64,000 nucleotides of DNA, from positions 620,001 through 684,000 of the forward strand of contig JANTQA010000020.1 of NCBI GenBank assembly GCA_027625915.1, in the 5' to 3' direction. The notes under the pieces are model-generated. The model did no database searches. It saw only the letters and a list, made by a program, of their open reading frames with translations, and had not been told where the DNA came from. The position numbers were made by a program, and so were the translations under genes. Below are positions 11,305-23,144 of the stretch, in pieces; the first letter of the stretch is position 1; each line of letters begins with the position of its first letter. This DNA is from Anaeramoeba flamelloides (lineage: Eukaryota > Metamonada > Anaeramoebidae).

Positions 11305-11650
11305 GGTTATATATAAATTCGGACACCTGGTGATAATTCTGAGAGGTAGTGTCTATGTTTTTTTTTTAATTAAAAAGAATTGGGTAAAACCAAAGATTTT
11401 ACTCCATTCTTTTAAATTAAAAAAAACCTAAAGACAGTGGAATACCAATTATTAATCATAGATTGTAGAATTTTTTATCTATAATTGATAATCTTTCTTT
11501 CGGGCTTTTACTCCTCAAGAGAATCAGGAAGCGGATAGTTTCTATTTGGCCATGAAAATGATAGTCTATATATATTTCAATTAATTTTCTTCTTCTTTTT
11601 TTTTATTTGATACAATTTTCTTTAATTCCTCCTTTCTCTAAATTAATAAA
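11305..11650. repeat. hairpin-module repeat (family H), short form
   Basis: Starts near ATATAAATTCGGACACCTGG and ends in a CT/T-rich stretch. It contains a hairpin centred near 11393, where a T/A-rich arm with AAAAGAATTGGGTAAAACC is mirrored by TTTTACTCCATTCTTTTAA. The copy at 13768-14300 has the same ends but two additional hairpin modules in the middle. There is no coding frame. Confidence 0.6.
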
Positions 11651-12266
11651 TAAAAATAATTTTTTTTCATTTCATCTCAGATAAAAAATAAAAAAATAAT
11701 TCTCTAAAATAAGAATAAATCAATTTTAAATAACAAAAAACAAAAACAATATTTTGAAAATTTTTTCTTGGATTAATAAAAAAAAAAAAAAAAAAAGGGA
11801 GATTTCAAAAGAATAAAAAGTTGATAGAGTCATTTTCATAAATATGAGTAAAAGTTTTCTAAAATACCTTTTAAAACTTTCAATAAACTTTAATATGGTT
11901 TTTTTTAGGTATCATACTAAAAACTTTTTTGTCACACTTTTTTATTATGACTATTATTTATTTTGTTAATTTCAATAAAAAAAATAATTTTTTCTATTGT
12001 TAACTGAAAAAAAGGTACAATTAAATACAATTAAAAAAAGTTTTTAATTACATTGAGATGCGATCATTTCTAAATTTATAATTGAATATTTTTTAAAAAT
12101 TAAATCAAATACCACCTTTATTTGTCTTTATATATTACCAGTAAACTTTATAAAATAAAGATCAATCTTTTATTTGGACTTAAATTTGTTTACATGATAA
12201 GATTTCAAAAATTTTAATTTATTTTTCCAAATAATAGTGTAGCAATTTAAAAAAAATTAATTTCAG
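11651..12266. other. intergenic, nothing recognised
   Basis: AT-rich homopolymer-bearing DNA 3' of the Ser-rich protein gene. No gene is seen. Confidence 0.35.
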
Positions 12267-13110
12267 CTAAAAATTTTGATTATAAGATGAGTCATTATTG
12301 CTTGTAACTATTTTTGCCATTTGTTGATAAATTTTAAATCTTTTATTAAAATAATCATCAATTTGCATAGCTCCGCTGTTGAATTCAGATGTTTTCCAAA
12401 TTTTTTTACTTTTTTCGTAAAGTTTGTTAAGCTCATTCTCCATAATTATTGATGATGACATCAAATTACCTGACGTTTGATCTTTTTTCTTTCTTGTATG
12501 CTTTGATGATATCACTTTACCAGTCCCAATCTGGAGTGATGAAGATGTTGAAGAAGAAGAAGAAGAAAGAGAAGAAGAAGAGGAGGAGGAGGAGGAGGAA
12601 GAAGAAGGATGTGAAGAAGAATACGAAAAATAATTTAAAGGCGAAGAAGAAGAAGATAAAGGAATGGAAAATTGTATTTCCTTTTGTGAATTATTTTGAG
12701 AATGTTTAATATTTTCAGGCTTTGTTGAATTATTTGACGATGAAAAGTCAAGAAGCTGTGATTGGTTATTTGATTGTTGCGAATCTTGGGAACTATTGGT
12801 GAACAAATTTAATCCTTTCTTCCCTATTGTGTTTTTTATTGGCGAAGAGGATTCTAATTCAATATTTGATTCTGATGAACTTAAATTAAGATAATTCTAA
12901 TAAGAATTAATTTGGTTAAGGAATAATAAAAGATTAATATAATTAATAAACATAAAATAAATGAATAAGTAACCAATTATATATATATATATATTAATGA
13001 TTTTTAAATAAGAAATGATTACTTGACTTTGCTCGTCATCAGTTTTCAAATACAAATTGTCTATTTGCGATTCTGGAATTATAACATCATTTAAATTTAG
13101 ATGTTTTCTT
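12267..13110 (-). CDS. Ser-rich low-complexity protein, 3' exons of a longer gene
   Basis: Last two exons: complement(join(12267..12896,13023..13110)). The final exon encodes NYLNLSSSESNIELE, then a long Ser-rich tract (runs of 12 or more Ser) and a more ordered tail (ENELNKLYEKSKKIWKTSEF..MQIDDYFNKRFKIYQQMAKI) that looks helical. The preceding exon encodes KHLNLNDVIIPESQIDNLYL and ends at a GTAATC donor; the intron is short (about 126 bp) and ends TTAG, with matching phase 0. An acceptor TAG precedes 13110 and implies at least one more 5' exon that I could not place. No family is recognised. The Ser tract is encoded by TCx/AGx repeats and may vary in length. Confidence 0.6.
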
Positions 13111-13767
13111 CTATTATTTATTTATTTATTATAATTTTAAAGAAAGATTAAAAAATGAAAAAAATATATTATTTTAGTATTAATATATTTAGTTGGATAT
13201 TCTCATTGTTGAAATTAAACAAGAAAAACACACATATTATTCTTTTGAATAACTTAAATTCCCAGTAATTAATTTAACTTTAACGAGAATTAATTTTTTT
13301 CTTTTTTTTTTCATTTTTTTTTTCAGGAAAATGTGATGAATTAAAGTATTAGTTTCATTAAAAAAAATAAAACAAATTATATTTCAAAAATAGGAAAATA
13401 GTTTTAAAAATTAATTTATAAAACTATATTTTTTTGGGTAATGGTGATTTGATAAAAAGGTTGTGATTTTTTTTTGGCCTATTTTTGATTTTGAGAGCAT
13501 CCAAATTTTTGACAATGGGTTTTATTTAAAAAAATTTTTATAATCATTATTATTTAGAAGATGTGAATGCTTTTTTTTTCTAAAAAGGTGAAAATAATCA
13601 TTTTTTTTTTTTTTTCTAACTTGATTGGATTAGATACCTCATGGATTCGTACCTAATGCAAGATAATTAAAGGGAAATAAAATTATATAGTTTTGTTAGA
13701 AAACTTAAGGTAATAAAGAAAAAATAATAAAAATAATGTGAAACCAAAAAATCTTTAAAATAGTAAA
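13111..13767. other. probable 5' part of the Ser-rich gene, unresolved
   Basis: An upstream exon should lie here on the minus strand, because the exon at 13110 starts with a split codon. I found no convincing ATG with a phase-matched donor. The remainder is AT-rich. Confidence 0.3.
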
Positions 13768-14300
13768 CAATATATAAATTCAGGCACCCAGTTCCCCACT
13801 CTGAGAGATAGTGTCTAGGTTTTTTTTTAATTCAAAAGAATTGAGCAAAATCAAAGATTTTACTCTATTCTTTTAAATTAAAAAAAAAACTAACGACAGT
13901 AGAATACCAATTATTAATCACGGAATGTGGAATTTTTATCTATAATTGATAATCTTTCTATCGGGTTTTTGCTCCTTCTGTGTATTCTGGGGACGTGTCG
14001 TCAAGTGCCTAGCTTTTTTTTAATTTAAGAAATAAAAAGAAAATTTTTAGAAATTTTCTTTTTATTTCTCAAATTAAAAAAAAGCTAACGGCGGTTTTCC
14101 AGAATTAGAAAGAATTTAGTAAAATCTATGATTTTACTTAATTCTTTCAAATCCTGGAAAACCTAACGATAGTGGATAGTTTCTATTTGGCCATGAAAAT
14201 GATAAATTTATTTTTTATATATATTTTATTATTTTTCTTCTTCTCTTTTTGTTATTTGATGATTTTTCTTTAATTACTCCTTTCTATAAATAAATAAATA
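13768..14300. repeat. hairpin-module repeat (family H), long form
   Basis: Its ends match those of the copy at 11305-11650 (ATAAATTCAGGCACCCAGTT on the left; TGGCCATGAAAATGATA and a T-rich tail on the right). The middle carries three separate hairpins. The first is around 13860. The second is around 14045 and is bounded by GTGCCTAGC on the left and GCTAACGGCG on the right. The third is around 14125, between TTTTCCAGAATT and AATCCTGGAAAA. Each hairpin has long A/T-rich arms. Confidence 0.65.
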
Positions 14301-16124
14301 AAAATTATATAGTTTTAAGCTCTATCATTCTATTATTATGGTTTGAAAAAGAAAAGATTTCACATTTCATTTATTAAAATTAATTTATTAAAGAATGGTG
14401 AAGCGAATCATCAACTTCTTAGATCTTTTGGAGGTAAGAAAATATTTTTTTACAATTTATTAAGAATAAATCTGTATTTATCAATTCCGTGTCGTTAAGA
14501 ATTATGTTTGCAATTTAACAATTTGTCTTAAAACATGCTTTGATCCAATCCCATTTAAATTGGGAAGGAATATAAATTGAAATATTCTCAAATTTGGATT
14601 AAAAAAAACATTTTATGTGTATTTTTTTAAGGAAAAATGAACAAGAAATTTTAAGATTCCTAAACTCAAACACCCTTATTAAGAAACGTGGTAATGAAAA
14701 AGAAAAATAATCACGATTTTTTCGATCATAAAAAATGACGATAATTTCGAACAGAATCTCATTAAACAACTCTAACTTTCAAAGTTTACATGTCTCGATT
14801 TTTGACCATTGGGCGACTTGAATTGTTCCATTTGTCTCAATTAAATCATAATTATCCCTAGAAAGGAATTGTGATTTTCTCTTAGTTTTTTTGGTCTTTC
14901 TGTTTTTTTTTTCTTTTTTATTGGATTGGAGCTCCCAAGAACTCTTTAAAGGATAGTTTTCGCTCTCTATTTGATTTTTGAACAGAATGTATATTACCAA
15001 ACACCTGAAACATTTGGTTTATTTTAGTGTGACAATTTTTTTTTGTTTTTATTATTTCTCGCAAAATCGCAATTGTTAGTTTGAAGATAAATTGGACTGA
15101 GGTTTTGTCGGAAAGGTTTTGAGTAATTTTGCATTCAAAGATCTAATGAAAATAAAAATGCAAAAACGAGTCAAGGGTTTAAGTAATTTTTTAAAAAAAA
15201 AAATTAAAAGTTAAGTAGATAAAAAATGATTTTATTTAGGAAAATGGGGGATTTGGTGAATTCTATTTAATACTAACATATTGTACCAAGTTGTTATCAA
15301 ATTCTAACCAAATCAGGAAAGAAACAACAAAAATTCCTATTTTTTTTCATTTTTCTCCATTTTGATGAATAAAAACAATTTTTAGAACCCTCTTAACTTA
15401 AATTAAATATCAAAAAATATATAAGGTATTTCCAAAAAAGTGGGTTAATTTTGTTTTACATTTCAAATGAAATTCTCTTTGTTGTCAGTCGTTCTATTTC
15501 TAAACTGGCAATATTAAAATAAGTGAAATATTAATATTGATTTGATTAATGTCTATAATATTTTCAAAATATATTTATCAAAATATTTCCAAAAAAATGA
15601 AAAAAAAATTCTAGCACTTGTTTTTTGAGAAAACAACATACAACCAATTTCAATAAAAAATTAATAATACGAAAAGGATCCAAATGTTTTTTTTAAACAA
15701 CAAAACAAAGTTATAAGTTTTTTTATTCTATTGAAAATTTTTTTAGGATTAAAACTCTTTGGAGAAAACAATTTTAATGATCAAAAAGAAAAAAAAAACC
15801 ACCATTTTTCACTCCTCAAAAATATCATATAAAATTGAGATCATAAATATTTATATCTTGTATTAATGTAATGCCATACTAACAAACACATGAATTATTA
15901 TTAATAATCTATAAATGATTGTTAATGATGTTAAATATTTAAATAGTTTAATAAAAAATTGAGTTTCATAAAGTTATTTTTTTTTTTTGAAAGCTTTGCT
16001 AAAAAAAAAATGATAAATAACAATTTTAGATATTTTAAAAGTTATATTAGAATTGGGGTTCATAAAAATATCATAAAATAAATTTATTTTGATTTTTTGG
16101 AAATAAATTTTTTTTTTTTCAAGT
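14301..16124. other. unresolved stretch with coding-like patches
   Basis: A plus-strand piece, ATG at 14395 for 13 codons followed by a GTAAGA donor, and a later piece around 14640-14702 ending in TAA look exon-like. A minus-strand frame at 14779-15000 (ending AQWSKIETCKL) also looks exon-like. I could not join them into a model with consistent phases. The rest, about 15200-16124, is AT-rich without visible features. Confidence 0.3.
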
Positions 16125-16680
16125 AAACTCAATTCAAAAAATTCAGATACACCCAAAATCAAAAATAGTCAAAAAAAAATCTCAATTTTTTATATTTTTC
16201 CAAACTTTATATAAAATCATGCTTAAGTTACCCAATATTAATATTTTTATTTGTGACAATTTTTATTCAAATCGAAGAAAAAAAAATAAAACGAAAAAAT
16301 ATAAATCAATATTTTCAAAATGATCAAATAAACATAACAAAAAATTGTATTGCTAAATTTGTTGAAAGTCCACCAACAATTATATATTGATCAAATGGGT
16401 AGATACCATCGGCTATTCTTATGTTTTTTTTCTATTTTAAACAAACTCAACTTTAACCTTCTAATATCAGGCCTTCAAAAAAATTTCTTGATCTAACTAA
16501 ATAGATTACGTAACTCAAAAGAAAGAAATGAAAAACAAAACAGAAAAAACAAAAAATAAAATATTTTGTAAAATTCAATTTTATTTCCAATTTGGATGAA
16601 AAGTGTGGTATTGTTATTCTTTTGAACGTTTTTAACTTTGTCTAAAATTTTTGGAATTTATTGTAAGAACTAAAGGTCAA
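16125..16680 (+). repeat. dispersed repeat family A, second copy
   Basis: Aligns end to end with 3406-3940. Shared segments include TAAAATCATGCTTAAGTTACC (compare TAAAATAACACCCAAGTAACC), AAATTTGTTGAAAGTCCACCA and AAAGTGTGGTATTGTTATTC. It is diverged, with no TA tract at its ends here. Confidence 0.65.
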
Positions 16681-16929
16681 ATGAAAGAAACATTTAATTG
16701 GGTAATGGAAGAATTTTGATGTGACTAACTTTGTAACTTCCAATTCAAAGAGCATCTAAAATATACACACTCCTTAGAAGTATTTGAAACTTAATTTAGT
16801 TTTCTAAAAAAAAATGAAGAAATTTTGGAATTTAGCTTATTATAGAATTCGGGGTAAGGATAAAAATATACTTTTAAATTTGCATGATTTGTTAGAGAAT
16901 CCAATAAATTAATTCGTTGGGAAATTTAT

Positions 16930-17230
16930 TTGTTATTATTATTGAAGAAGTGTAAATTACACTCTAGATATCCTTTTACTTGAATTTTTTTAAAGGGAAT
17001 TTAAGATTAAAATCTTAAATTTCACGATTATTTATGAGAAGGGCATACCCAAATTATCTTTATGTTTGAAAAATCAAAAAAAAAAAAAAATCGAAAAGAA
17101 TTTAAAGAAAAAAAAAAAAGATTGAAATTTAAATTTCAAAAGGGTTTATTAGAAGCAATTGGTAAAAAATCAAAAAAAAAAATCAATGCTATCTTTAATT
17201 AAGGACACCGGAAAATCACAATCATTGGAG
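16930..17230 (+). repeat. dispersed repeat family B
   Basis: Matches 36462-36780 in the same orientation. Both contain ATTATTATTGAAGAAGT, then TTTACTTGAATTT or TTTACTTAAATTT, then TTTATTAGAAGCAATTGGTA or TTTATTAGAACAATTGGTAA. No coding frame is seen. Confidence 0.5.
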
Positions 17231-17935
17231 AGTGTTGGTTAATTTAATTTAATTTTATAATTGATCATGAATGTTCATTTAGTGAGATCGTTGTTTAATT
17301 GTTGTAATTTCTTTTTTCTTTTTGATCTAGTTTACCTTAACTCTTTGATATTTTTTGACCTTTGCTTTTTTGTTTTCTTTTCAAGTTACCTATACCATCA
17401 TATTTCGGTATCGCAGTATTAACAAGTAACCACTTGAACTTTTTCCTTTAAAACCCTTCTTCTCAATTATAAGAAAATTCATCCAGGAAAAAAATGGAAA
17501 AAAATGAAAAATTGATTGGTTATTCAAATCCAAAATTTGCAGAATTTTTAATTTTCATCCAAAAATAATCTTTTAAATTGTTAAGATTGTTTAATTGGTT
17601 GAATTCCAATATTCACCAAAACTCAAATTAGGATAGTTATTAAGATACCAGTACCCAAATTGGTTAATAGTGTGTTCAAATACTAGAGTTTAAATAAATT
17701 CTTAAAGTGGCACATGGTCTGTTAAAAATTACCTTCTTTTTTGAGATATTGATTTGATGATATTGTGAAACTAAAGGCGAATTTTTTTTTTTTTTCACAA
17801 GAAAGGTTTTTACATTTGTAAAAAAAAAAGATAATTGAAATGATAAATAATTAAAAAAACAATTTTTTTTACTAGCAGTTATAATCTTGCAGACATTATA
17901 GCTAATATAAAAATTCTAAATAAATTTAGTATTTC
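17231..17935. other. intergenic, nothing recognised
   Basis: AT-rich DNA with no gene seen. Confidence 0.35.
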
Positions 17936-18300
17936 AGGAAGTGCAGTTGAGTGCCGTGGAGTGCCGTGGAGTGCCGTGGAGTGCCTAGGTTTTTTTTAAT
18001 TTTTGAAATGTAAAGAAAATTTATTTAATTTTCTTTAAAGTCAAAAAAGTAAAAAAAAAACCACGACGCTTTTCCAGAATTTAAAAGAATTGAGTTAAAT
18101 CTTGGATTGTACTAAATTCTTTTTAAATTCTGGAAAATGTAACGACGTTTTTTTTTTTAATTAAAGAAAGAAACGAAAATTTATTTAAATTTTCTTTTTA
18201 TTCCAAAAAGTAAAAAAAACTAAGGACAAGCAAAAAACAACTTTGTTTCTTACCTCTCTTCCATAAGAAAATTAATAAATAAAAAACTATTTTTTTCTCA
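17936..18300. repeat. hairpin-module repeat (family H) with a 10-bp tandem array
   Basis: Begins with three tandem copies of GTGCCGTGGA (17947-17981), then GTGCCTAGG and a hairpin with T8-AATTT / A-rich arms. A second hairpin follows between TTTTCCAGAATT and ATTCTGGAAAA, and a third around 18180. These modules are the same as those at 13960-14180, in the same order. Confidence 0.6.
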
Positions 18301-18316
18301 CAACAATTGATTTTAA

Positions 18317-19513
18317 GGGGATAAGTACATTTTTCATTTTTTGAGTGCCACCATTTATATGAAACTGAATTATTCAAATCATTTCTTTAGTCAAATACAT
18401 TGATATTTTCATAAATACGAGAGTGGAATATATTCTAGTAGAATATATTTTCCTACCAACAAAAAAAGGCAAATCAAAAAATGAAAAAATTGATCAAAAA
18501 AAAATAAATAAAAATCATTTATTACTTGATCTTATCTATAACATTTTACACAATTACTTATTCTTTATTTGGTTTTATTTTTAATTCTTTATGAAAAAAA
18601 TTTTATTTGGAAAATTTTTGATAAACAAATTACTGTTTATTTCGAAAGAATTTCCAAAATGAATTTAAAAATCCTATTTTCTTTTATGTCATCTAATTCT
18701 GGTTTAGGTTCAGAAAATCAGAGATTTTTTGAATTCTTCTTGAGAATGAGGGTTTTTTGGACAAATTCGTTTGATTTTATAATTATTAATTTTCCATTAA
18801 AATGAGAACTCAAAAAAATTCTGAATCTGATTGAAATTTGTTATTGAATTTTTCAATTATTTTGATTTGAATCTTTTGTAACTGTTTTTTGATTCCAAGA
18901 ATTCAACCCCTTTATTTTAATTTTTGAAATATTACTCCTCGTTTTGGTTTTGTTTGAGAAAAATATTTTAAAATTGAATTTTGAAAGCAAATTTGTCACA
19001 AAAGGTTTTTTAAAATAATAATAAATAGTAATGGGGCGAGAAATTCAAGGAAAAAAATAGTTTGTATTCAAGTAAACTAAGAAGATAAAGAAAACCAATC
19101 TTCAAAAATAGGCTTTTATCGATTTTTTTAATTTTCATTTTTGATTTCAACAAATTTATTTGGAATGGTGATCTTTCTTGTTTGGTCTTCTAAAAGAAAA
19201 CATTTGTTTCAAATGCACACCCTTTCGGGTGTATTTTGTGGGTTTACTCTTTGGTTAATTTCGATCGTTCGTATAAACACATCTCTAGATCCAAAACCAA
19301 ATTTAATAAAACCAAAAATTGAATCAAAAAAAATTTACAAAAAATTGAAAAATTTAAGATTCAACTCTGAATTACTTTGATTCCATTCACGAATCGACTA
19401 GTGGATGGTGTTTTGGTTTCAAAGTTTCAATATCTGGTGGCACACAAAAAATATTTTTTCAGTAATGTTAACACAATTAAAAATTTTCAAAATGGTAAAA
19501 TGTACTTACTTCC
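18317..19513 (+). mobile_element. TTAA-flanked DNA transposon (piggyBac-like target), copy 1
   Basis: Bounded by TTAA at 18313-18316 and 19514-19517. The ends are imperfect inverted repeats: the left reads GGGGATAAGTACATTTTTC and the complement of the right reads GGAAGTAAGTACATTTTAC, and further in both carry GTGCCACC. It is 1197 bp. Two weak open frames inside (about 18569-18805 and 19141-19380) are hydrophobic and show no transposase motif, so it is probably non-autonomous. Two other copies lie at 24591-25794 (inverted) and 22975-24586. Confidence 0.8.
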
Positions 19514-19517
19514 TTAA

Positions 19518-20614
19518 GGGAGGCTAAATGGAAATTCAAAGATCTATAGTAAAAATTTAAAATTCCATGGAATAGGAAATGAATTTAATTTTTTGAAGGA
19601 TTTTACAACAAAATTTAGAGATCCGATAAAAAAAAATTTATTTCATAACAATATATTGAAAAATAGTATAATTAACAAATGTAATTTACTGATAACTAAA
19701 AAATAAAATGTGAATTTTTCCTAAAAGTGTCCCGATATTTATTTCAGAATTATTTTTAATAATAAATCACAAAAATCACAGAAATCACAGAAACCACAAC
19801 AATGTCTTTTGGAATTCAAAAAAATAGTCTTTCTAAAAGACGATGATTCAATTTGAGTAAATGGAATATTAAATGAAATTTTTTATAATTTTTTTTTTTA
19901 ATAAACAATCTTGCTTTTAAAAATATCGGGCACTTTTAGGAAAAATTCACAATTTATTTTCCAAGATCTTTCAATCAATATCACAAAAAAGAAGGTAATT
20001 TTTCACAGACCATATGGTGCTTTAAGAATCGAGTTTAGCTCTAGTATTTGGGTTTACTCTTCACCCCTAATGGTACAGATACCTTAAAGTAGTTTTAAAA
20101 AAGTGCAGCAAAAAAGTTTTTAGAAAGAATCCCAAAATAGTTCTGTTGAAGTTTGTTGACTGTTTTAAAGATAATTTGAAAAACCTTTTGCTCGTTCTGT
20201 GAAAAAAATACTCATTAAAAAAAAAGTGTCTGTATTCCAATCACAAGAAAAACGTGCAACAACAAAATTTTGTGAACAGTTAAAAAAATTGAAAATGAAA
20301 TTTCAACAAGTTAGACTGCTATTTTAAAAAAGTGAGTATCTCAACAGTTAAAAAGTGTGACCTAAATGGCTTTAGAAGAGTGAGTTAAACAGTTTGAGTA
20401 ACTTTTTTGCGATTTTTGTTTAACTTTGAATATTTTTGATATTTTTTTTTAGTGAAGGAAGGCGTAAAAAAGTAACGAAGAGACCTTTTTTGTAATTCGA
20501 AGTTTTCTTTATGGTGTTTGTTAATATGTTCTTTTCTTTTTTAGACCGAAATATTGCACACACCTGAAGAACAAGAGTGTTTTAAAAGATAAAAATTAGA
20601 AAAGAAAAAAAGTT
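19518..20614. other. intergenic 3' flank of the OB-fold-like gene
   Basis: AT-rich. A pair of short inverted copies of AAAAGTGTCCCGATATTTA-type sequence lies near 19722 and 19921, enclosing about 200 bp, and may be a further small foldback. No gene is seen. Confidence 0.4.
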
Positions 20615-21013
20615 TTACTTTTGAGTTTTTTTGTCCATACAAGTTCTAATCTGTGGATCCTCAAGAACAGAAACAGCGCTGTCATTAAAATTGATGTTTG
20701 ACATTTCTAATAATTTCCAGTCACGGATAAATAATTGTAAAGCACCATCCATAATTTTTATTACGTGAATTGAAAAACTTATTTTTTTGTTTCCTTCAAA
20801 ATCTAATAGGTTTTCGATCTCAGGATCAGAGTTTGTAAATAGCTGTGCATGGATTGTGAATTCCCCATCTGTTAATTTCATTTCCCTTTTTGTTGAGTTA
20901 GTTGCTCTCTTTGATATCGATCCCAGAATAAAACACGTTCTCTCTTTTTCAAACAAATAAATACCCTCATGAAAAAAACGAAGAAGATCTTTTTTAATAA
21001 ATGACATTGACAT
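20615..21013 (-). CDS. small protein, possible OB-fold nucleic-acid-binding
   Basis: Single frame of 132 codons with ATG at 21013 (MSMSFIKKDLLRFF). The predicted layout is strand (CFILGSISKR), strand pair (REMKLTDGEFTIHAQLF), helix (SDPEIENLLDFEG), then strands (ISFSIHVIKIMDGALQLFI) ending DWKLLE. The LTDGE..I.A turn followed by a helix and a final strand pair is the order seen in OB folds such as the RPA1 N-terminal or RMI-type domains. This is an inference from pattern, not a family match. The frame is intact and is the only long one in the area. I saw no intron signals that would require further exons, although a 3' exon cannot be excluded. Confidence 0.55.
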   Translation of the reverse strand: MSMSFIKKDLLRFFHEGIYLFEKERTCFILGSISKRATNSTKREMKLTDGEFTIHAQLFTNSDPEIENLLDFEGNKKISFSIHVIKIMDGALQLFIRDWKLLEMSNINFNDSAVSVLEDPQIRTCMDKKTQK

Positions 21014-21782
21014 TTAGAATTGAAAAGAAAAAGTGCAAAAAATGACACTAGATTATTTGTTACAAATTAAATACTATATTACAGTGTTGTTTTTTCGAAA
21101 GTATGTAAGACGTTTTTTCTTGAAAGTGTCTGCAGAGTTATAGAATCTAATTGATTGATATTTTAAATTTAAAAAGTTATTCAATTTTTACTGATTCCCT
21201 TTTTTCAATTCCATTATCTGATATGCATTTCTTTTGCAAGTTCCTAGTTCACCTGATATTCTTTCAATAAGAAAAAGGTTACAAACAGTTAATTTGTAAA
21301 GAAAAATTCGTGACTCTTTTATTGTAGACTCGCTTTGTGTTTTGGAAAAGTTAAAAACAAAAAAAAAGTGAAAAAATTTTCCTATTTATTATTTAGATAA
21401 TAAGATAACAAAGTTTTTTTGGTGTGTTTTGAATTGAGTTTGTAAACAGTACAAAATGTTATTGTTGTCTTATTAATTATAAGTAAGATCTCTTCTGAGT
21501 ATCATTAATTATCATAGTTGGTGGTTAAAGTTGGAACGTAGTAGATTTGAAGAAGTTTTAAAAAAATAGGTAAGAATAGAGTGGAGTTAATTGGTAATCA
21601 GTAATATTGATAATTTGTTTGGTTATTTCGTAAGTGTGAGAGTTAAATCTGAGATATTTTAATTTACAAAGTATGTTTCTTGATTAGATTTAGGTTGAAG
21701 AAAGTGTCAATTTTTCTTTTATTAATTGGTAGAATATATATTAGACAAATTCTTGTTATATTTTACATCCTATTAATTGAAT
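21014..21782. other. intergenic between the OB-fold-like gene and tRNA-Thr
   Basis: AT-rich. It must hold the promoter of the minus-strand gene on its left. No other gene is seen. Confidence 0.4.
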
Positions 21783-21854
21783 GCATTAATAGTTCAGGGG
21801 TAGAACGTTTCACTCGTAATGAAAAGGTCGCTGGTTCGAATCCAGTTTAATGCA
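21783..21854 (+). tRNA. tRNA-Thr (CGT)
   Basis: 72 nt and folds as a full cloverleaf. The acceptor stem GCATTAA pairs with TTAATGC, followed by A at the discriminator position. The D stem is GTTC/GAAC. The anticodon stem TTTCA/TGAAA encloses the loop CTCGTAA, giving anticodon CGT (Thr, codon ACG). The variable loop is AGGTC. The T arm GCTGG-TTCGAAT-CCAGT contains the internal promoter B-box TTCGAATCC. There is no intron. A T-rich run starting three bases after the 3' end serves as RNA polymerase III terminator. CCA is not encoded, as usual for nuclear tRNAs. Confidence 0.93.
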
Positions 21855-21857
21855 ATT

Positions 21858-21872
21858 TTTCTTTTTTTTAGA
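21858..21872 (+). terminator. poly-T pol III terminator of tRNA-Thr
   Basis: TTTTTC followed by a T-run directly downstream of the tRNA 3' end, the standard RNA polymerase III stop. Confidence 0.6.
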
Positions 21873-22970
21873 TTATTCAAGATCACAAATATTAAAAGCT
21901 TTCATTTTATAAACCCAAAGACTTGTGTCCAAAACACATAAAAATTTTTCTTTTTTCAAAGATCTTTTGATTTCCATAAATCACGATCATTTATTTTTTT
22001 TTTTATTTGCTGATCTTTCAAAAAAAGCTTGGTTATTTTGATTTTTCATTTGTTGATAGGTAAAAGTTTTTTTTAGTGAAATCTGAATTGACTTAAAGTT
22101 GTTTTGAATACATAAAATGTAGGCTTGGTTTGGTTCCTGTTGTTTTTCAATTCATAAACAAAAATTTTTAACAAGTTCCCAAAATATTTTACCCAAAGAT
22201 TGCTAATTGAAAAAAGCACAAAGATCTCGCAAAAGGAATTAGAATTGATATTTTTTGAACTTTCATTCAGCTTTTCCTTCTTGGTTTTGAAGATATAATT
22301 CTCATAAGTGAACAAGTTTTTAACAGTTAACCAATTGTTTTATTTGACGCAATGATTGAAGCTTGTGGGTTGTTCAAAAAAGTAACCTGATAATCACCAA
22401 ACCAGCCCTAGTGTTGTAACAAAAAGAAACAGTTGAGGTTTAAATAATTGAGCGATGAGAGATTGATCATAAATAAAAAAAAATAAAAAAATGATTAAAG
22501 TAAAGGTTTTTTTACTGGTTTGTGGTTAAATAAATTCTGTTGAGTTAAATTTTTGAGAACAAAGTCTTTAAAGTCATTCAACAGACACATTTTAATCATT
22601 AAAGTTCTGGTTAATCAATAAATTTCAAATAATTTCCAAACAGAAAAAGGATTTATTATTTTTTAACAATTCAAATGTCAATGGACTCATTCGATTAAAC
22701 TCAACCAGTGATCAAATCATTAGTTAACTGTAGAAAGAAAATAAACATGAAAATTGATTGAATACAACCTCAAAACAAATAGTAAGGTTATTTCAAAAAC
22801 TTTTCAAAAAATATATAGGAAATCTTTTTGGGATAAATTGACTGGGTATAATTGATAAACATGAAATAATGTTCCTTAAATAAATTTTATTAAGAATGTA
22901 GGTGATATTGTATGATTCAATTGTGTTGCCTATAATACACAAACATGAAATAATTTTCTTTAAATAAATT
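21873..22970. other. intergenic, short direct repeat at the right end
   Basis: No gene is seen. At about 22857-22890 and 22940-22974 there is a direct repeat of AAACATGAAATAAT-TT-CTTTAAATAAATTTTA. The right copy supplies the TTAA at which the element beginning at 22975 sits. Confidence 0.4.
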
Positions 22971-22974
22971 TTAA

Positions 22975-23113
22975 GGGAGTAATACATTTTATCACTTTGG
23001 AGTGCCAAAGTTTATTTAAAATTTAATTCTTAAAATCATTTAAATAAATAAATACTTTAAATATAGAATAAATATGATACTGTTAAATACCCTGTTTCAG
23101 ATATTTAAATATC

Positions 23114-23144
<31 letters not shown>

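Noticed and set aside
12449-12709. Plus-strand Lys/Arg-rich frame
   Set aside because: It is the antisense of the poly-Ser codons of the minus-strand gene.
23117-23143. Poly-A tract as evidence of a retrotransposed gene or LINE tail
   Set aside because: It lies inside the old TTAA element with no adjoining coding remnant or target duplication.
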